This document shows positions 44,495 to 54,944 of a stretch of 64,000 nucleotides of DNA, one piece after another. This DNA is from Rhizobiales bacterium 65-79. GTDB taxonomy: Bacteria > Pseudomonadota > Alphaproteobacteria > Rhizobiales > Rhizobiaceae. The stretch spans positions 124,001-188,000 of the forward strand of contig MKRJ01000014.1 of NCBI GenBank assembly GCA_001896885.1, read 5' to 3'. The notes beneath the pieces were generated by a model. That model made no database searches, was not told the DNA's origin, and saw only the letters and a list, made by a program, of their open reading frames with translations. Positions within the stretch are counted from its first letter, which is position 1; every line of letters begins with the position of its first letter. A program made the position numbers and the translations under genes.

Positions 44495-45997
44495 CTAGCC
44501 TTCGTAATAATCCCGCACCAGGCGGTCGAGCAGGCGCACGCCGAAACCGGAGGCCCATGACCGGTTGATCTCCGTCGCCGGCGAGCCGATCGCCGTGCCG
44601 GCGATGTCGAGATGCGCCCAGGGCGTGTCCTTGACGAAGCGCTGCAGGAACTGCGCCGCGATGATCGCGCCGCCATGGCGGCCACCTATGTTCTTCATGT
44701 CGGCGTTCTTGGAATCGATCAGCTTGTCGTATTCCGGGCCGAGCGGCAGCCGCCACACTCTTTCGGCCGTTGCCGTTCCGGCGGCCGTGAGCCTCTCGGC
44801 CAGCTCGTCATTATTGGAGAACAATCCCGCATGATAGTGCCCGAGCGCAACCATCACCGCGCCGGTCAGCGTCGCCAGATTGATCATGAGTTTCGGCTGG
44901 AAACGGTCGTTGCAGTACCACAACGCGTCGGCAAGCAGGAGGCGGCCCTCCGCGTCCGTGTTGAGCACCTCGATCGTCTGACCCGACATGGAGGTGACGA
45001 TGTCTCCCGGGCGCTGCGCCTGGCCGTCCGGCATATTCTCGACCAGCCCGATGACACCCACGACATTGGCCTTGGCCTTGCGCGTGGCGAGCGCATGAAG
45101 GAGGCCTGTAACCGCCGCCGCCCCGCCCATGTCGCCCTTCATGTCCTCCATCCCGCCGGCCGGCTTCATGGAGATGCCGCCGGTATCGAACACCACGCCC
45201 TTGCCGATGAAGGCGATCGGCTTGTCCTTCGCCTTGCCGCCGTTCCACTGCATCACGACGAGCCGCGGGGGCCGGGCCGATCCCTGGGCGACGCCGAGCA
45301 GCGCGCCCATGCCGAGCTTCCTCATCTCCTTCTCTGTCAGGATCTCGACCTTGACGCCGAGTCCGGAAAGCTCCTTCGCCCTGTCGGCGAATTCGAGCGG
45401 GCCGAGCATGTTGGCGGGCTCGTTGACGAGGTCTCGCGCCAACGTAACGCCGCCGACGGCGGCCTCCACCTCCTCGAAGGCCTTTTTCGCCGCCGCCGCG
45501 GCCGGCGTGACGATGACGACCTTCACCGCGCCAGTCTCGGCGCCGTTCTCGCCTTCCTCGGCTTTCGTCTTGTAGCGATCGAAGCGGTAGGCCCGAAGCA
45601 GGATGCCCATCGCCACCTGCGCTGCATCGGCCGCACTGATTTCGGCGCCTTGAAGCGACAGATGGATCGTCACTTTCCTGGCCTTGCCGAACTTGCTGCA
45701 CATCTGCCCGCCGAGCCGGGCCCAGTCATGCTCGGTCACCGTCTTCGGATCGCCGACCCCGACGAGCAAAATGCGATCGGCGGGCGAATCGGCCGGCGCG
45801 ATGATATCGAGCGTCGCCATCGGCTTGCCCTTGAACTCCGCGACCTCGATGGCGCGTTCGATCCGGTTCGCCGGGTCGACCGCCACCGCCTCGGCGATGC
45901 CGCCGCGTTCCGGCACCAGCAGGACGGCGAGCCCCGTCCCTGCTCCCGGAATGGTTTTCGGCGTGCGGGAGAATGAAATTTCGACCGTGCGGGACAT
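44495..45997 (-). CDS. pepA: Leucyl aminopeptidase PepA
   Basis: 500 aa, M17 family hexameric di-zinc aminopeptidase. The C-terminal catalytic domain has [19 protein letters not shown], the Asp-rich [11 protein letters not shown] and the signature [14 protein letters not shown] (metal ligands). The N-terminal domain is regulatory. The start is the ATG at 45997 ([14 protein letters not shown]); the frame upstream is open but unlike the family. It is divergent from lptF across a 414-bp intergenic region. Confidence 0.95.
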   Translation of the reverse strand: MSRTVEISFSRTPKTIPGAGTGLAVLLVPERGGIAEAVAVDPANRIERAIEVAEFKGKPMATLDIIAPADSPADRILLVGVGDPKTVTEHDWARLGGQMCSKFGKARKVTIHLSLQGAEISAADAAQVAMGILLRAYRFDRYKTKAEEGENGAETGAVKVVIVTPAAAAAKKAFEEVEAAVGGVTLARDLVNEPANMLGPLEFADRAKELSGLGVKVEILTEKEMRKLGMGALLGVAQGSARPPRLVVMQWNGGKAKDKPIAFIGKGVVFDTGGISMKPAGGMEDMKGDMGGAAAVTGLLHALATRKAKANVVGVIGLVENMPDGQAQRPGDIVTSMSGQTIEVLNTDAEGRLLLADALWYCNDRFQPKLMINLATLTGAVMVALGHYHAGLFSNNDELAERLTAAGTATAERVWRLPLGPEYDKLIDSKNADMKNIGGRHGGAIIAAQFLQRFVKDTPWAHLDIAGTAIGSPATEINRSWASGFGVRLLDRLVRDYYEG

Positions 45998-46411
45998 GAA
46001 CAATCGCCGATGCAGATGATTGCGGAGGGTGTGCGCCGGCGATCTTGGGGGTTTCGATCGCAAACGCAAGTCTTTTGCGCCTGGGAAAATCGACCGTGCA
46101 CATCCCACGCGCCACCGGAGACGACGCTCTCCCCGCAGCGTCGCGCCGCGCGGATGGACGCAATGCCGATGCGGTAAAATGCAACGGCCGATACGGCAAG
46201 GCAACCGGCCTAACGGCTTGAAACACAGAAACGAATTTGCGATGGCACGTCCGTTATGGAAGCGTTAACCGTGCTTTTTCGCCTATTTTTAGCCAATGTC
46301 CCGTTCCATGTCGCCTCGGGACGGGCATGGCGGTCGCGTATCGCCGTTGCGGCGCTGGAGCGCATCCTGTCGCGTTTCGGAGGGCCGGACGGTAGGGTGG
46401 TGTGAGCCGTA
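45998..46411. other. Divergent intergenic region between pepA and lptF
   Basis: 414 bp without a convincing gene; it should hold the promoters of pepA (minus) and of the lptF operon (plus). An AT-richer patch at about 46260-46300 (GTTAACCGTGCTTTTTCGCC) is the likeliest lptF promoter zone, but I could not assign -35/-10 boxes. Short ATG frames such as one at 46242 encode fewer than ten residues. Confidence 0.6.
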
Positions 46412-47617
46412 ATGAAGCTGATAGAGCGCTACATCTTCCGGCGTGTCCTGACGCTCTCGCTGATCACGCTTTGCGCGACCACGGCGATCGTGCTGACCAC
46501 GCAGGTGCTGCTGCGCGTCGACGTGCTCACCGAATCGGGCGAATCGATCCTTGTCTTCCTGAAGCTCGCCGCGTTCCTCGTGCCCGCAATGACGACGCTG
46601 GTGATGCCCTTCGCGCTTCTGATCGGCGCGTCGCAGAACCTCAATTCGATGAATACCGATTCCGAGCTTGCCGTGATCGAATCATCCGGCGGTTCCAACA
46701 TGCTGGTCGCCAGGCCGATCATGCTGATCGCGCTCATCATGACGCTCGTCAGCCTCGGTTCTTCGCTTTTCGTCGAGCCCTGGTCGAATCGCCAGCTGCG
46801 CGAGATCGTGAGCGCCGCAAGCGCCGACCTCATGAGCTTCGCCGTGCAGTCCGGCACCTTCAAGCGCGTCTCGAACAATCTCTACATGCAGATCGCCGAG
46901 GAACTGCCGGGCGGCGATTTCGGCGGCATTTTCATCATCGATCTGCGCGATCCGCAGACGCAGCTGATCTATCACGCCAAGCGTGGCGCGGTCCGCACCT
47001 ATGACGACGATAATTTCCTGCTGATGCAGCAGGGCGAGATCCAGCGGAAGAACCTGAAGACCGGAGCGGTCTCGACCATAAGCTTCGCCTCCTACGCGCT
47101 CGACTTCGCGACATTCGACGCGAGCGAGCGCAAGACCCGCTATTATCCCAAGGAGAGGAGCACTTCTTATCTCTTCTCGCCCGATCCGGACGACCCCGTC
47201 CTCAAGCATGCGCCGGCCCTCATTCGCAGCGAGATCCACCGGCGTTTCTCGGATTGGCTCTATCCGGTGCTCTTCGGCCTGATCGCCGTTTATTTCGGCG
47301 GCAGCGCCCGTTCGAACCGCGAGGAGCGGCTGTGGAGCATCGGCCTTGCCGTGCTGATCGCGCTGGCCTTCCGCGGCGCCGGCTTCTTCGTGGTGAACAA
47401 TTCCGGGAAGAGCCTCGTCTATGCGCTCCTCTCCTATTTTGTGCCGCTTTCCGGCATCCTGTGCTTCGGACTCCTCGTCCTCTTCCACAAAACGCCGAGG
47501 ATCGCGCAATCCTGGGTCGATCGCGCCGGCATGCTGCTCGAGAAGGTGCTGGGGGCTGTCTCGTCTTTCGGCTTTCCGTGGGGCCGGGCCGGCGGCGGCG
47601 CGGGAGGCGAAGGATGA
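46412..47617 (+). CDS. lptF: LPS export ABC transporter permease LptF
   Basis: 401 aa with six transmembrane helices and a periplasmic beta-jellyroll domain between helices 3 and 4. It works with LptG and the ATPase LptB (not in this window) to extract LPS from the inner membrane and push it into the LptA bridge. The start MKLIERYIFRRVLTLSLIT and the motif NSMNTDSELAVIESSGGS are typical. Its stop overlaps the lptG start as ATGA. Confidence 0.94.
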   Translation: MKLIERYIFRRVLTLSLITLCATTAIVLTTQVLLRVDVLTESGESILVFLKLAAFLVPAMTTLVMPFALLIGASQNLNSMNTDSELAVIESSGGSNMLVARPIMLIALIMTLVSLGSSLFVEPWSNRQLREIVSAASADLMSFAVQSGTFKRVSNNLYMQIAEELPGGDFGGIFIIDLRDPQTQLIYHAKRGAVRTYDDDNFLLMQQGEIQRKNLKTGAVSTISFASYALDFATFDASERKTRYYPKERSTSYLFSPDPDDPVLKHAPALIRSEIHRRFSDWLYPVLFGLIAVYFGGSARSNREERLWSIGLAVLIALAFRGAGFFVVNNSGKSLVYALLSYFVPLSGILCFGLLVLFHKTPRIAQSWVDRAGMLLEKVLGAVSSFGFPWGRAGGGAGGEG

Positions 47618-48702
47618 TCGGCGGCACGCTCTTCCGTTATTTCTTCCGGCGCTATCTCGTCATCACGCTGCAGTTCTTCGCGGGCGTCCTCGTCATCTCC
47701 TATCTGGCCGATTTCACCGAGTTCTCACGTCGCGCCTCCACCCTCCCGAACTACACGATCAGTCTCGCCATGCTCGTGTCTGCGCTGCGCGTCCCATTGA
47801 TCATCCAGACGGCGATCCCCTTCGTCATCCTGTTTTCGGCCATGGCCACGCTCATGACGCTGAACCGCAAGCACGAACTCGTCATCGCGCGCTCGGCGGG
47901 GGTCTCGGCGTGGCAATTCCTGGCCCCGCTCTGCCTCGCCAGCCTGCTGATCGGCGTTTTCACGGTGACCGTCTTCAATCCGCTTGCCGCCGCCGCGCTT
48001 TCGCAAGCCGAAGTGGTCGAGGCATCGCTCCAGGGCGTCGATCCCTCCTCCTCGAACGACGATATCATTCCCTGGCTCAGGCAGGAGACCGACGAGGGCA
48101 CGACCATCATAGGCGCCGCCAAGACGGCCAATCGCGGCCAGCTCCTGAGCGATGCCACGTTTCTCAGGCTGGACGACAACGGAACGATCACCGAGCGCAT
48201 AGACGCGAACACCGCGAAACTCGAAAAAGGCGCGTGGCAATTGTCCGGCGTTACGGAGTACCGCCCGGGAAAGCAGATCACGCATAGCGATTCGGCAACC
48301 GTGAAATCCGGATTGACGCCGGAATTCATCGAGGAGAGTCTGGCGGAGCCGGAGACGATTCCCTTCTACGAACTGGGCCGGAAGATCAGGGCCGCCCATT
48401 CCTTCGGACTGAAGGCTGGCGGGTTTTCGATGCAGTACCATTCGCTGATTGCGCTGCCTTGGCTGCTCGTCGCGATGACGCTGATCGCGGCTACCGTCTC
48501 CATGCGCTTTGTGCGGATGGGGCAATCGGCGTCGATGATTCTCGGTGGCATCCTGGCCGGGTTTCTGCTTTATGTCGTCTCGGTACTGGTCAAAGCCTTC
48601 GGAAGCGCGGGAATCGTGCCGCCGGTGGCAGCAGCCTGGTTCCCGGTGGTCGTGGCAATGTTTTTCGGGATAACCTTCCTGCTGCACAAGGAAGACGGTT
48701 GA
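47614..48702 (+). CDS. lptG: LPS export ABC transporter permease LptG
   Basis: 362 aa, the second permease of the LptBFG extractor, with the same six-helix plus periplasmic jellyroll layout. Landmarks are MIGGTLFRYFFRRYLVITL at the start, LMTLNRKHELVIARSAGVSA (coupling helix to LptB) and the C-terminal FVRMGQSASMILGGILAGF. The start at 47614 is fixed by the ATGA overlap. The stop shares one base with the lptD ATG (TGATG). Confidence 0.95.
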   Translation: MIGGTLFRYFFRRYLVITLQFFAGVLVISYLADFTEFSRRASTLPNYTISLAMLVSALRVPLIIQTAIPFVILFSAMATLMTLNRKHELVIARSAGVSAWQFLAPLCLASLLIGVFTVTVFNPLAAAALSQAEVVEASLQGVDPSSSNDDIIPWLRQETDEGTTIIGAAKTANRGQLLSDATFLRLDDNGTITERIDANTAKLEKGAWQLSGVTEYRPGKQITHSDSATVKSGLTPEFIEESLAEPETIPFYELGRKIRAAHSFGLKAGGFSMQYHSLIALPWLLVAMTLIAATVSMRFVRMGQSASMILGGILAGFLLYVVSVLVKAFGSAGIVPPVAAAWFPVVVAMFFGITFLLHKEDG

Positions 48703-51089
48703 TGGGGAATGCGTTGAACGGCAGGCCGGCTCGCCTGACGCGCCTCGTGGGCGCGACGGCGATGGCGTGCGTTCTCGCGGCCGCCCTGCTGCCGGCTGAT
48801 TCGACGCGCGCGCAGATGCTCGGCACGAGCGCCGCCATCCCCCACGACAAGCAGATGCTGCTCGAGGCCGACAACCTCATCTTCGATCGCGACAAGAACA
48901 CCGTGACCGCGGTCGGGAACGTGCAGATCGAATATGGCGGCAACCATCTCGTCGCCCGTCGCGTCGTCTACAACCGGACGACCAAACGCGTCCTGGCGAC
49001 TGGCAATGTCGAGGTCGTCGACAGCAAGAAGAATCACATCTTCGCCGACGAGATGGACGTGACGGACGACTTTCGTGACGGCTTCGTCAACGCGCTGCGC
49101 GTCGAGACGCCCGACAAGACCTATATGGGAGCCGACAGCGCCGAACGCGCCGGCGGCGTGGTGACGATCTTCAACCGAGGGGTCTATACGGCCTGCGCAC
49201 CCTGCGAGGACAAGCCGGACAAACCCCCGGTGTGGCGCATCAAGGCCAAGACGGTCGTCTGGAACGGCCAGTCGAAGACCATGCGCTTCCTGCATTCCCG
49301 GTTCGAGTTCTTCGGCTTTCCGATCGCCTATTTCCCGCAGCTGGAGATTCCCGATCCCACCGTGAAGCGGAAGACCGGGCTCTTGATGCCCGGTTTCTCG
49401 TATAATGACAAAATGGGCTTCGGCTACACGCAGCCCATCTATGTCGCGCTGACGCCGACCTACGATTTGACCCTGAAGCCGACCTACTACTCGCTTCAAG
49501 GCTTCATGGGAGAAGCGGAATTCCGTCAGCGTTTCAATAACGGCTCCTACAGCATCACCGTAGCCGGCATCGACCAGAACGACCCGTTGGCGCTGACGAA
49601 CAAAGGTTTCGATACGGTCGACAGCGGGCCCGCCGGAGACCGGACCCGCTGGCGCGGCATGATCGGCACCAAGGGCAACTTCACCATCAATCCCCGCTGG
49701 ACCTTCGGCTGGAACATCCTCGCCCAGAGCGACAAGGATTTCTCCAGGATCTACGCCATACAGGACTTCAACAACTATGTTCAGCGCAATGAAGTCTATC
49801 TGACGGGCCTCAACGACCGGAACTATTTCGACGCCCGCATCATGAAATTCAACGTGCAGGAGCAGGCGCTCGCGAGCAATCCGGGCAGCGTCGACGAAAC
49901 GCAGCCCTGGGTCCTGCCATCCATCGACTATTCCTATATTCCCAACGAACCGGTCGCGGGCGGCGAACTCGAGTTCGACGCCAATGTCCAGTCTCTCTAT
50001 CGCTACAGGCTCGATGAAAATGCCGCGATCCCTCTCGTTCGCGGCATCGATGGCTCCGACGGTCGCTTCACGGCGCAGGTGAAATGGCGGCGCCAGTTCA
50101 TTACCGACATCGGCATCGTCATTACCCCGTCGCTCGGCCTCAGGGGCGACGCGATCTACGCCAATTATGCGCCGGATACTTTCACTGAGATATCCAACAT
50201 GGCCGGCGCCCTTGGCGTCGGCACCGACTTCCGCTCGCAGTACTATCGCTACATGGCGACGGCCGGCCTGGAGGTCGCATGGCCGATCCTGTTCTCGACC
50301 CCCGGCGCCAGCCACGTCATCGAACCGGTTGCACAGATATTCGCACGGCCGAACGAGCAATATATAGGCGGCCTCGGGATACCGAACGAAGACGCGCAAA
50401 GCATGGTCTTCGACGCCACAAATCTTTTCGACGAGGACAAGTTCTCCGGCTATGACCGCGTCGAGGGCGGCACGCGCGCCAATGTCGGCTTCCGCTATTC
50501 CGGCAGCTTCGACAGCGGCTGGAGCGCCAACGGCATCTTCGGCCAGTCCTACCAGCTTGCCGGACAGAATTCCTTCGCCGCCCCCGATCTCGTGAACGCC
50601 GGCGCCTTCTCCGGCCTCGAGACGGCGCGCTCCGACTACGTCGCCCTGCTCGGCTTCTCGAGCCCGAACGGAGTGTCGTTCTCGACCGCCGGCCGCTTCG
50701 ACAACGATACGTTCGCTGCGCGCCGGGTCGAAGCGCGCGCCGGCTATACCGCAAGCGATTTCTCGGTTGCCGCGCGCTATGCCTATATCGAGGCGCAGCC
50801 GCTATACGGCTTCACGGAAGACCGCCAGCAGATCACGCTCAGCGCCTCGGCAAGGGTCGGCCAATACTGGCACCTTTTCGGATCGTCGACCTACGATATG
50901 CACTACAACGAGACCGTCGCCGACGCGGTCGGCATCAGCTACCTCGACGATTGCTTCGGCTATAGCCTGGCCGTGGGCCAGTCCTACAACGTCCTGACCA
51001 ACGAGCGGCGAACCGATATCGGTTTCAACCTGTCGTTCCGGACGATCGGCGATTTCGGCAGCGACACCAGGAAGATGTTCACTCAATAG
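48702..51089 (+). CDS. lptD: LPS-assembly protein LptD
   Basis: 795 aa. A signal peptide (about 1-36, ending STRAQ) precedes an OstA/LptA-like beta-taco domain (LLEADNLIFDRDKNTVTAVG and KRVLATGNVEVVD) that continues the LPS bridge, then a 26-strand barrel. Cysteines at CAPCEDK form an N-terminal pair; a further Cys is near the C-terminus (LDDCFGYSLAVGQSY), fitting the disulfides needed for LptD maturation. It needs BamA for insertion. The start at 48702 is coupled to lptG. Confidence 0.95.
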   Translation: MGNALNGRPARLTRLVGATAMACVLAAALLPADSTRAQMLGTSAAIPHDKQMLLEADNLIFDRDKNTVTAVGNVQIEYGGNHLVARRVVYNRTTKRVLATGNVEVVDSKKNHIFADEMDVTDDFRDGFVNALRVETPDKTYMGADSAERAGGVVTIFNRGVYTACAPCEDKPDKPPVWRIKAKTVVWNGQSKTMRFLHSRFEFFGFPIAYFPQLEIPDPTVKRKTGLLMPGFSYNDKMGFGYTQPIYVALTPTYDLTLKPTYYSLQGFMGEAEFRQRFNNGSYSITVAGIDQNDPLALTNKGFDTVDSGPAGDRTRWRGMIGTKGNFTINPRWTFGWNILAQSDKDFSRIYAIQDFNNYVQRNEVYLTGLNDRNYFDARIMKFNVQEQALASNPGSVDETQPWVLPSIDYSYIPNEPVAGGELEFDANVQSLYRYRLDENAAIPLVRGIDGSDGRFTAQVKWRRQFITDIGIVITPSLGLRGDAIYANYAPDTFTEISNMAGALGVGTDFRSQYYRYMATAGLEVAWPILFSTPGASHVIEPVAQIFARPNEQYIGGLGIPNEDAQSMVFDATNLFDEDKFSGYDRVEGGTRANVGFRYSGSFDSGWSANGIFGQSYQLAGQNSFAAPDLVNAGAFSGLETARSDYVALLGFSSPNGVSFSTAGRFDNDTFAARRVEARAGYTASDFSVAARYAYIEAQPLYGFTEDRQQITLSASARVGQYWHLFGSSTYDMHYNETVADAVGISYLDDCFGYSLAVGQSYNVLTNERRTDIGFNLSFRTIGDFGSDTRKMFTQ

Positions 51090-51189
51090 GCCTTGTCGGC
51101 CGAACCGTCATCCTTTCGCCGCAGAAGAAAAGGATCGTGCGGGCTGCCCGCGATCCAATTGGAAAGAACACCGCTCCAACCGGAAAGAA

Positions 51190-52125
51190 ATGATGAGCTT
51201 TTTCAGGAAATATACAGTAGCGGCGGGGCTCCTGATCGTTCCAGCCATTGCAGCCCCGGTTCCGTTCGCGATGACGCGCGCCGCGCAAGCGAGCGAGGTA
51301 AAGGTCATCGTCAACAACATTCCGATCACCGACTACGACATCGCGCGGCGTGCGGCATTCCTGCGCATCCAGCACAAATCCCCGGCCGGCGCCAAGCAGG
51401 ACATGATCGACCAGACGCTGCACGAGATCGAGATGCGTCGGCTCCAGATCAACATTCCCGACAAGGAGGTGGACGCCGCCTTCACCAATTTCGCCAAGAA
51501 AAACAAGATGACGGCCGCGCAGCTGACGCAGGCTCTGGCGCATGCGGGCGTGGGCGCCGCGCACTTCAAGGCTTTCATCCGCGCAAGCATCGGCTGGGGC
51601 CGGGCGCTGGGGGCACGCTCGCGCGCGGAAGGCGGCGGGAGTTCGGTGCAGGAAGCGGTGGATGCAATGCTGAAGAAGGGCGGCGAGAAGCCGTCGGCAA
51701 CGGAATACACGCTGCAGCAGGTCATCTTCGTCGTCCCGAACAGCGAGCGCAACGCCATTCTCGGCAAGCGCAAGCGGGAAGCCGAGGCGTTGAGGGCGAG
51801 GTTCAGCGGATGCGACAAGACCCGCGACATCACCAAGGGCCTGATCGACGTCACCGTACGGGATCTTCCTCGCGTGCTTGCGCCTGAACTGCCGCCGGAT
51901 TGGGCCGATCCGATCAAGAAGACCAAAGCGGGCCAGGCGACCGAGGTGCGGACCACGCCGCGCGGCGTGGAGTTCATCGGCATCTGCGCCGAGCGCCAGG
52001 TCTCCGACGACAGGGTTGCACAGCTGACCTTCCAGGGGGGCGAGCAGCAGGACAAGAAGACGGAAGAACTCAGCAAGAAATACACGCAGGATTTGCGCAA
52101 CAAGGCTGTCATCATTGAACGCTAG
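51190..52125 (+). CDS. SurA-like periplasmic chaperone
   Basis: 311 aa with a signal peptide (about 1-35, ending AAQAS), then a SurA N-terminal chaperone domain ([34 protein letters not shown]). The following region ([11 protein letters not shown] to [11 protein letters not shown]) has the size of one parvulin domain, but typical PPIase motifs are weak, so isomerase activity is doubtful. E. coli SurA has two parvulin domains. The placement after lptD is conserved and fits a role in delivering LptD and other OMPs to BamA. ATGs at 51190 and 51193 both serve. Confidence 0.88.
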   Translation: MMSFFRKYTVAAGLLIVPAIAAPVPFAMTRAAQASEVKVIVNNIPITDYDIARRAAFLRIQHKSPAGAKQDMIDQTLHEIEMRRLQINIPDKEVDAAFTNFAKKNKMTAAQLTQALAHAGVGAAHFKAFIRASIGWGRALGARSRAEGGGSSVQEAVDAMLKKGGEKPSATEYTLQQVIFVVPNSERNAILGKRKREAEALRARFSGCDKTRDITKGLIDVTVRDLPRVLAPELPPDWADPIKKTKAGQATEVRTTPRGVEFIGICAERQVSDDRVAQLTFQGGEQQDKKTEELSKKYTQDLRNKAVIIER

Positions 52126-52196
52126 GCGACCGTTCTGCCAGACGACTATGGCGCTTTCGGCGTCTCGATGAACCTACGGGCCGGCTGACTGCAGAT

Positions 52197-53210
52197 ATGC
52201 CCATCCTCGCGCTCACCTCCGGCGATCCCAACGGCATAGGGCCCGAGATCGCCATCGAAGCGTGGCTGAGGCGCAGACGCGAGGATATCCCGCCCTTCTA
52301 CCTACTCGGCGATCCGCGGATGCTCCGCGACCGCGCCCGGCAGACCGGACAATCGATCGCCATCGCCGAAATCGAGCCGACCGATGCCGAGCGGCGCTTC
52401 GCCGAGGCGCTGCCCGTCGTTCCGCTCGAAAACACGTTTCGCGACGAAGCGGGGGCCGCCGATCCCGGCAATGCGCCCGGCATCGTCGAGGCCATAGAGC
52501 GCGGCGTGGCCGACGTGCTCGAAAGGCGTGCCGACGCGGTGGTCACCTGCCCGATCGCCAAGAAGAGCCTCTACGAAGCCGGCTTCGGCTTTCCGGGTCA
52601 CACCGAGTTTCTCGCGCACCTTGCCGGGAAGGTCGGCGGCATCACGCCGACGCCGATCATGATGCTGGCCGGCCCGGACCTGCGCACCGTGCCGGTGACT
52701 ATCCATATCCCGCTGGCGGAAGTGCCCGGCACGCTTACCGAGGCGATGATCGTCGAGGCCGGCCGGATCACTGCGCGCGACCTGGCGCGGCGTTTCGGCA
52801 TCGCTAAACCGCGCCTGGCGGTCGCCGGCCTCAATCCGCATGCCGGCGAAGGCGGCTCGATCGGGCAGGAGGAGGACCTCGTCGTTCGCCCGGCGATCGA
52901 AGTGCTGCGCGGCGAAGGGATCGAGGCTTTCGGGCCGCTCCCCGCGGACACGATGTTTCATCCCGCCGCACGCGCCCGCTACGACGCGGCACTTTGCATG
53001 TACCACGATCAGGCGCTTATTCCGGCCAAGGCCCTTGCCTTCGACGAGGCGGTGAACGTGACGCTCGGCCTGCCCTTCGTTCGCACCTCGCCGGACCACG
53101 GCACGGCCTTCGAGATCGCCGGCAAGGGCATCGCCAGTCCCAACAGCCTCATCGCGGCTTTGAGGCTCGCGCGGACGCTTGCGGATCACGAGCGCGCCGC
53201 AGCCGCATGA
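52197..53210 (+). CDS. pdxA: 4-hydroxythreonine-4-phosphate dehydrogenase PdxA
   Basis: 337 aa. It oxidises 4-phosphohydroxy-L-threonine in the DXP-dependent vitamin B6 pathway. Signatures are [17 protein letters not shown] at the N-terminus, the metal-binding His in [27 protein letters not shown], and [20 protein letters not shown] near the C-terminus. The stop overlaps the rsmA start as ATGA, the usual surA-pdxA-rsmA arrangement. Confidence 0.95.
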   Translation: MPILALTSGDPNGIGPEIAIEAWLRRRREDIPPFYLLGDPRMLRDRARQTGQSIAIAEIEPTDAERRFAEALPVVPLENTFRDEAGAADPGNAPGIVEAIERGVADVLERRADAVVTCPIAKKSLYEAGFGFPGHTEFLAHLAGKVGGITPTPIMMLAGPDLRTVPVTIHIPLAEVPGTLTEAMIVEAGRITARDLARRFGIAKPRLAVAGLNPHAGEGGSIGQEEDLVVRPAIEVLRGEGIEAFGPLPADTMFHPAARARYDAALCMYHDQALIPAKALAFDEAVNVTLGLPFVRTSPDHGTAFEIAGKGIASPNSLIAALRLARTLADHERAAAA

Positions 53211-54055
53211 CGAGCCCGGACGGCCTGCCGCCGCTTCGCGACGTGATCCGGACCTACGGCCTCGCGGCGAGGAAGTCGCTTGGGCAGAATTTCCTCCTCG
53301 ACCTCAACCTCACCGGCAAGATCGCCCGGGCGGCCGGCGACCTTGCTGGTTCGACCGTCGTCGAAGTCGGTCCGGGGCCCGGTGGTCTGACCAGGGCGCT
53401 CCTCTTCAACGGCGCGGCCCGGGTGATCGCCGTGGAGCGCGACGAGCGCTGCCTTCCGGCGCTGGAAGAAATATCCAGGCACTATCTCGGCCGGCTGGAG
53501 ATCGTGGCGGCGGACGCGCTCGGGACCGATCTCGCGGGGATGGCCGGCCGCGAGCGGCCGGTGCGCATCGTCGCCAACCTGCCCTACAATATCGGCACCG
53601 AGCTTCTCATCCGCTGGCTGACGGCAGCGGAGTGGCCGCCCTTCTACGCCTCGATGACGCTGATGTTCCAGCGCGAGGTGGCGGAAAGGATCGTCGCGAA
53701 ACCGGGCGATGACGCCTATGGCCGTCTCGGCGTTCTCGCCGGCTGGCGCGCGGAAGCGAAGATCCTTTTCGACGTGCCGCCGCAGGCCTTCACACCACCG
53801 CCCAAGGTCACGTCTTCCGTCGTCAGCATCGTCCCGCGCGAAACGCCGATGCCGGCGGACCTCCGTGCGCTCGAAACCGTGACCCGCGCCGCCTTCGGCC
53901 AGCGCCGCAAGATGCTGCGGCAGAGCCTCAAGCCGCTCGGCGGCGACGCCTTGCTCCTGGCTGCCGGCATCGATGGCACGAAGCGGCCGGAGACGTTGTC
54001 AATCGGGGAATTCGTTTCCCTTGCGAAAGCGGCAGGCGGTGGCAGCAGGGCGTAA
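53207..54055 (+). CDS. rsmA: 16S rRNA dimethyladenosine transferase RsmA (KsgA)
   Basis: 282 aa. It dimethylates two adjacent adenines near the 3' end of 16S rRNA, a late 30S maturation check. Features are the N-terminal [22 protein letters not shown] motif [14 protein letters not shown], the catalytic [11 protein letters not shown], and the C-terminal [14 protein letters not shown] and [13 protein letters not shown]. The start at 53207 is set by the ATGA overlap with pdxA. Confidence 0.96.
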   Translation: MTSPDGLPPLRDVIRTYGLAARKSLGQNFLLDLNLTGKIARAAGDLAGSTVVEVGPGPGGLTRALLFNGAARVIAVERDERCLPALEEISRHYLGRLEIVAADALGTDLAGMAGRERPVRIVANLPYNIGTELLIRWLTAAEWPPFYASMTLMFQREVAERIVAKPGDDAYGRLGVLAGWRAEAKILFDVPPQAFTPPPKVTSSVVSIVPRETPMPADLRALETVTRAAFGQRRKMLRQSLKPLGGDALLLAAGIDGTKRPETLSIGEFVSLAKAAGGGSRA

Positions 54056-54074
54056 CCGGGCTTGGAATGTACGC

Positions 54075-54932
54075 GTGATCATTACACTGTCCACCATACC
54101 GCCGCGGTTCAACTATCTGCGGCCGACGCTGAACTCCCTTCTCCACCAGAAGCATTCGGCCGAACAGATCATCCTTTATATCCCGGAGCGCTACCGGCGC
54201 TTTCCGGAATGGGACGGCAAGCTTCCCGACGTTCCTCGCGGGATAACGATCCGCCGTACGCCGCTCGATTTCGGGCCCGCCACCAAGGTGCTTCCCGCCA
54301 TACGCGAATTCAGTGGCCGGGATGTCGATATTCTCTTCTGTGACGACGATGTCATCTACGATCCGAAGTGGTCATGGCGATTTGCCAAACTACGTGAAAA
54401 AATGCCGGACGTATGCCTCGCGGAAGCAGGAAAGGAAATTGCCGATGCCATCTTCCGAGCGCCGGACCGGCTACCCAGGGTGCACCGCGGCCCTCGCGCT
54501 CTTCGACATCGGCTGTTGTCGCTGCTCAAGCATCGGCGCCGACTGACCTCCCACTACCTGGAGAGTGGGTATTGCGACATATTTCTTGGCGTCAGCGGCG
54601 TAATGGTTCGCCCCAGCTTCTTTACCGGAGCGGCTTTCGACATCCCCGAGATATTGTGGACCGTGGACGATGTCTGGCTGTCGGGCAATTTGGAGGCGAA
54701 CGGTATCCCGATCTGGCTCAACGCGGACGCCCCTCGCCGTCGCGAGCGGCGAAATCGGCGGATTTCCTCGCTCAAAGACCTGGTGCACCAGGGTCATGGG
54801 CGCCGGGCCGCGAACCAGGCCTGTGTCGAATATTTCAGGAAAACGATGGGCATATGGGCCATCGCCGCTGATAAAGACGTCGAGCCGGTCACACGGACCG
54901 AGGGCGAATGCGACAAATGCGCGAAGGCATGA
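54075..54932 (+). CDS. Putative GT-A-fold glycosyltransferase
   Basis: 285 aa from a GTG at 54075. A beta-alpha start (VIITLSTIPPRFNYLRPTLN), a DDD metal-type motif in DILFCDDDVIYDPKW (residues 90-92) and a late acidic pair in WTVDDVWLSG (198-199) fit a family 2-like glycosyltransferase fold. The donor and acceptor are unknown. It has no signal or membrane segment. Base composition is visibly less GC-rich than its neighbours. It is wedged between rsmA (19 nt) and the convergent gmk (12 nt), normally close neighbours, which suggests insertion of a transferred gene. No clear Shine-Dalgarno was seen. Confidence 0.7.
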   Translation: MIITLSTIPPRFNYLRPTLNSLLHQKHSAEQIILYIPERYRRFPEWDGKLPDVPRGITIRRTPLDFGPATKVLPAIREFSGRDVDILFCDDDVIYDPKWSWRFAKLREKMPDVCLAEAGKEIADAIFRAPDRLPRVHRGPRALRHRLLSLLKHRRRLTSHYLESGYCDIFLGVSGVMVRPSFFTGAAFDIPEILWTVDDVWLSGNLEANGIPIWLNADAPRRRERRNRRISSLKDLVHQGHGRRAANQACVEYFRKTMGIWAIAADKDVEPVTRTEGECDKCAKA

Positions 54933-54944
54933 GAGCAAGAGCCG

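Noticed and set aside
46242-46268. Tiny ATG frame between pepA and lptF
   Set aside because: Eight codons, no ribosome binding site, no known leader peptide pattern.
48570-50399. 609-codon minus-strand frame opposite lptD
   Set aside because: Antisense shadow; lptD has signal peptide, domain order and cysteines as expected.
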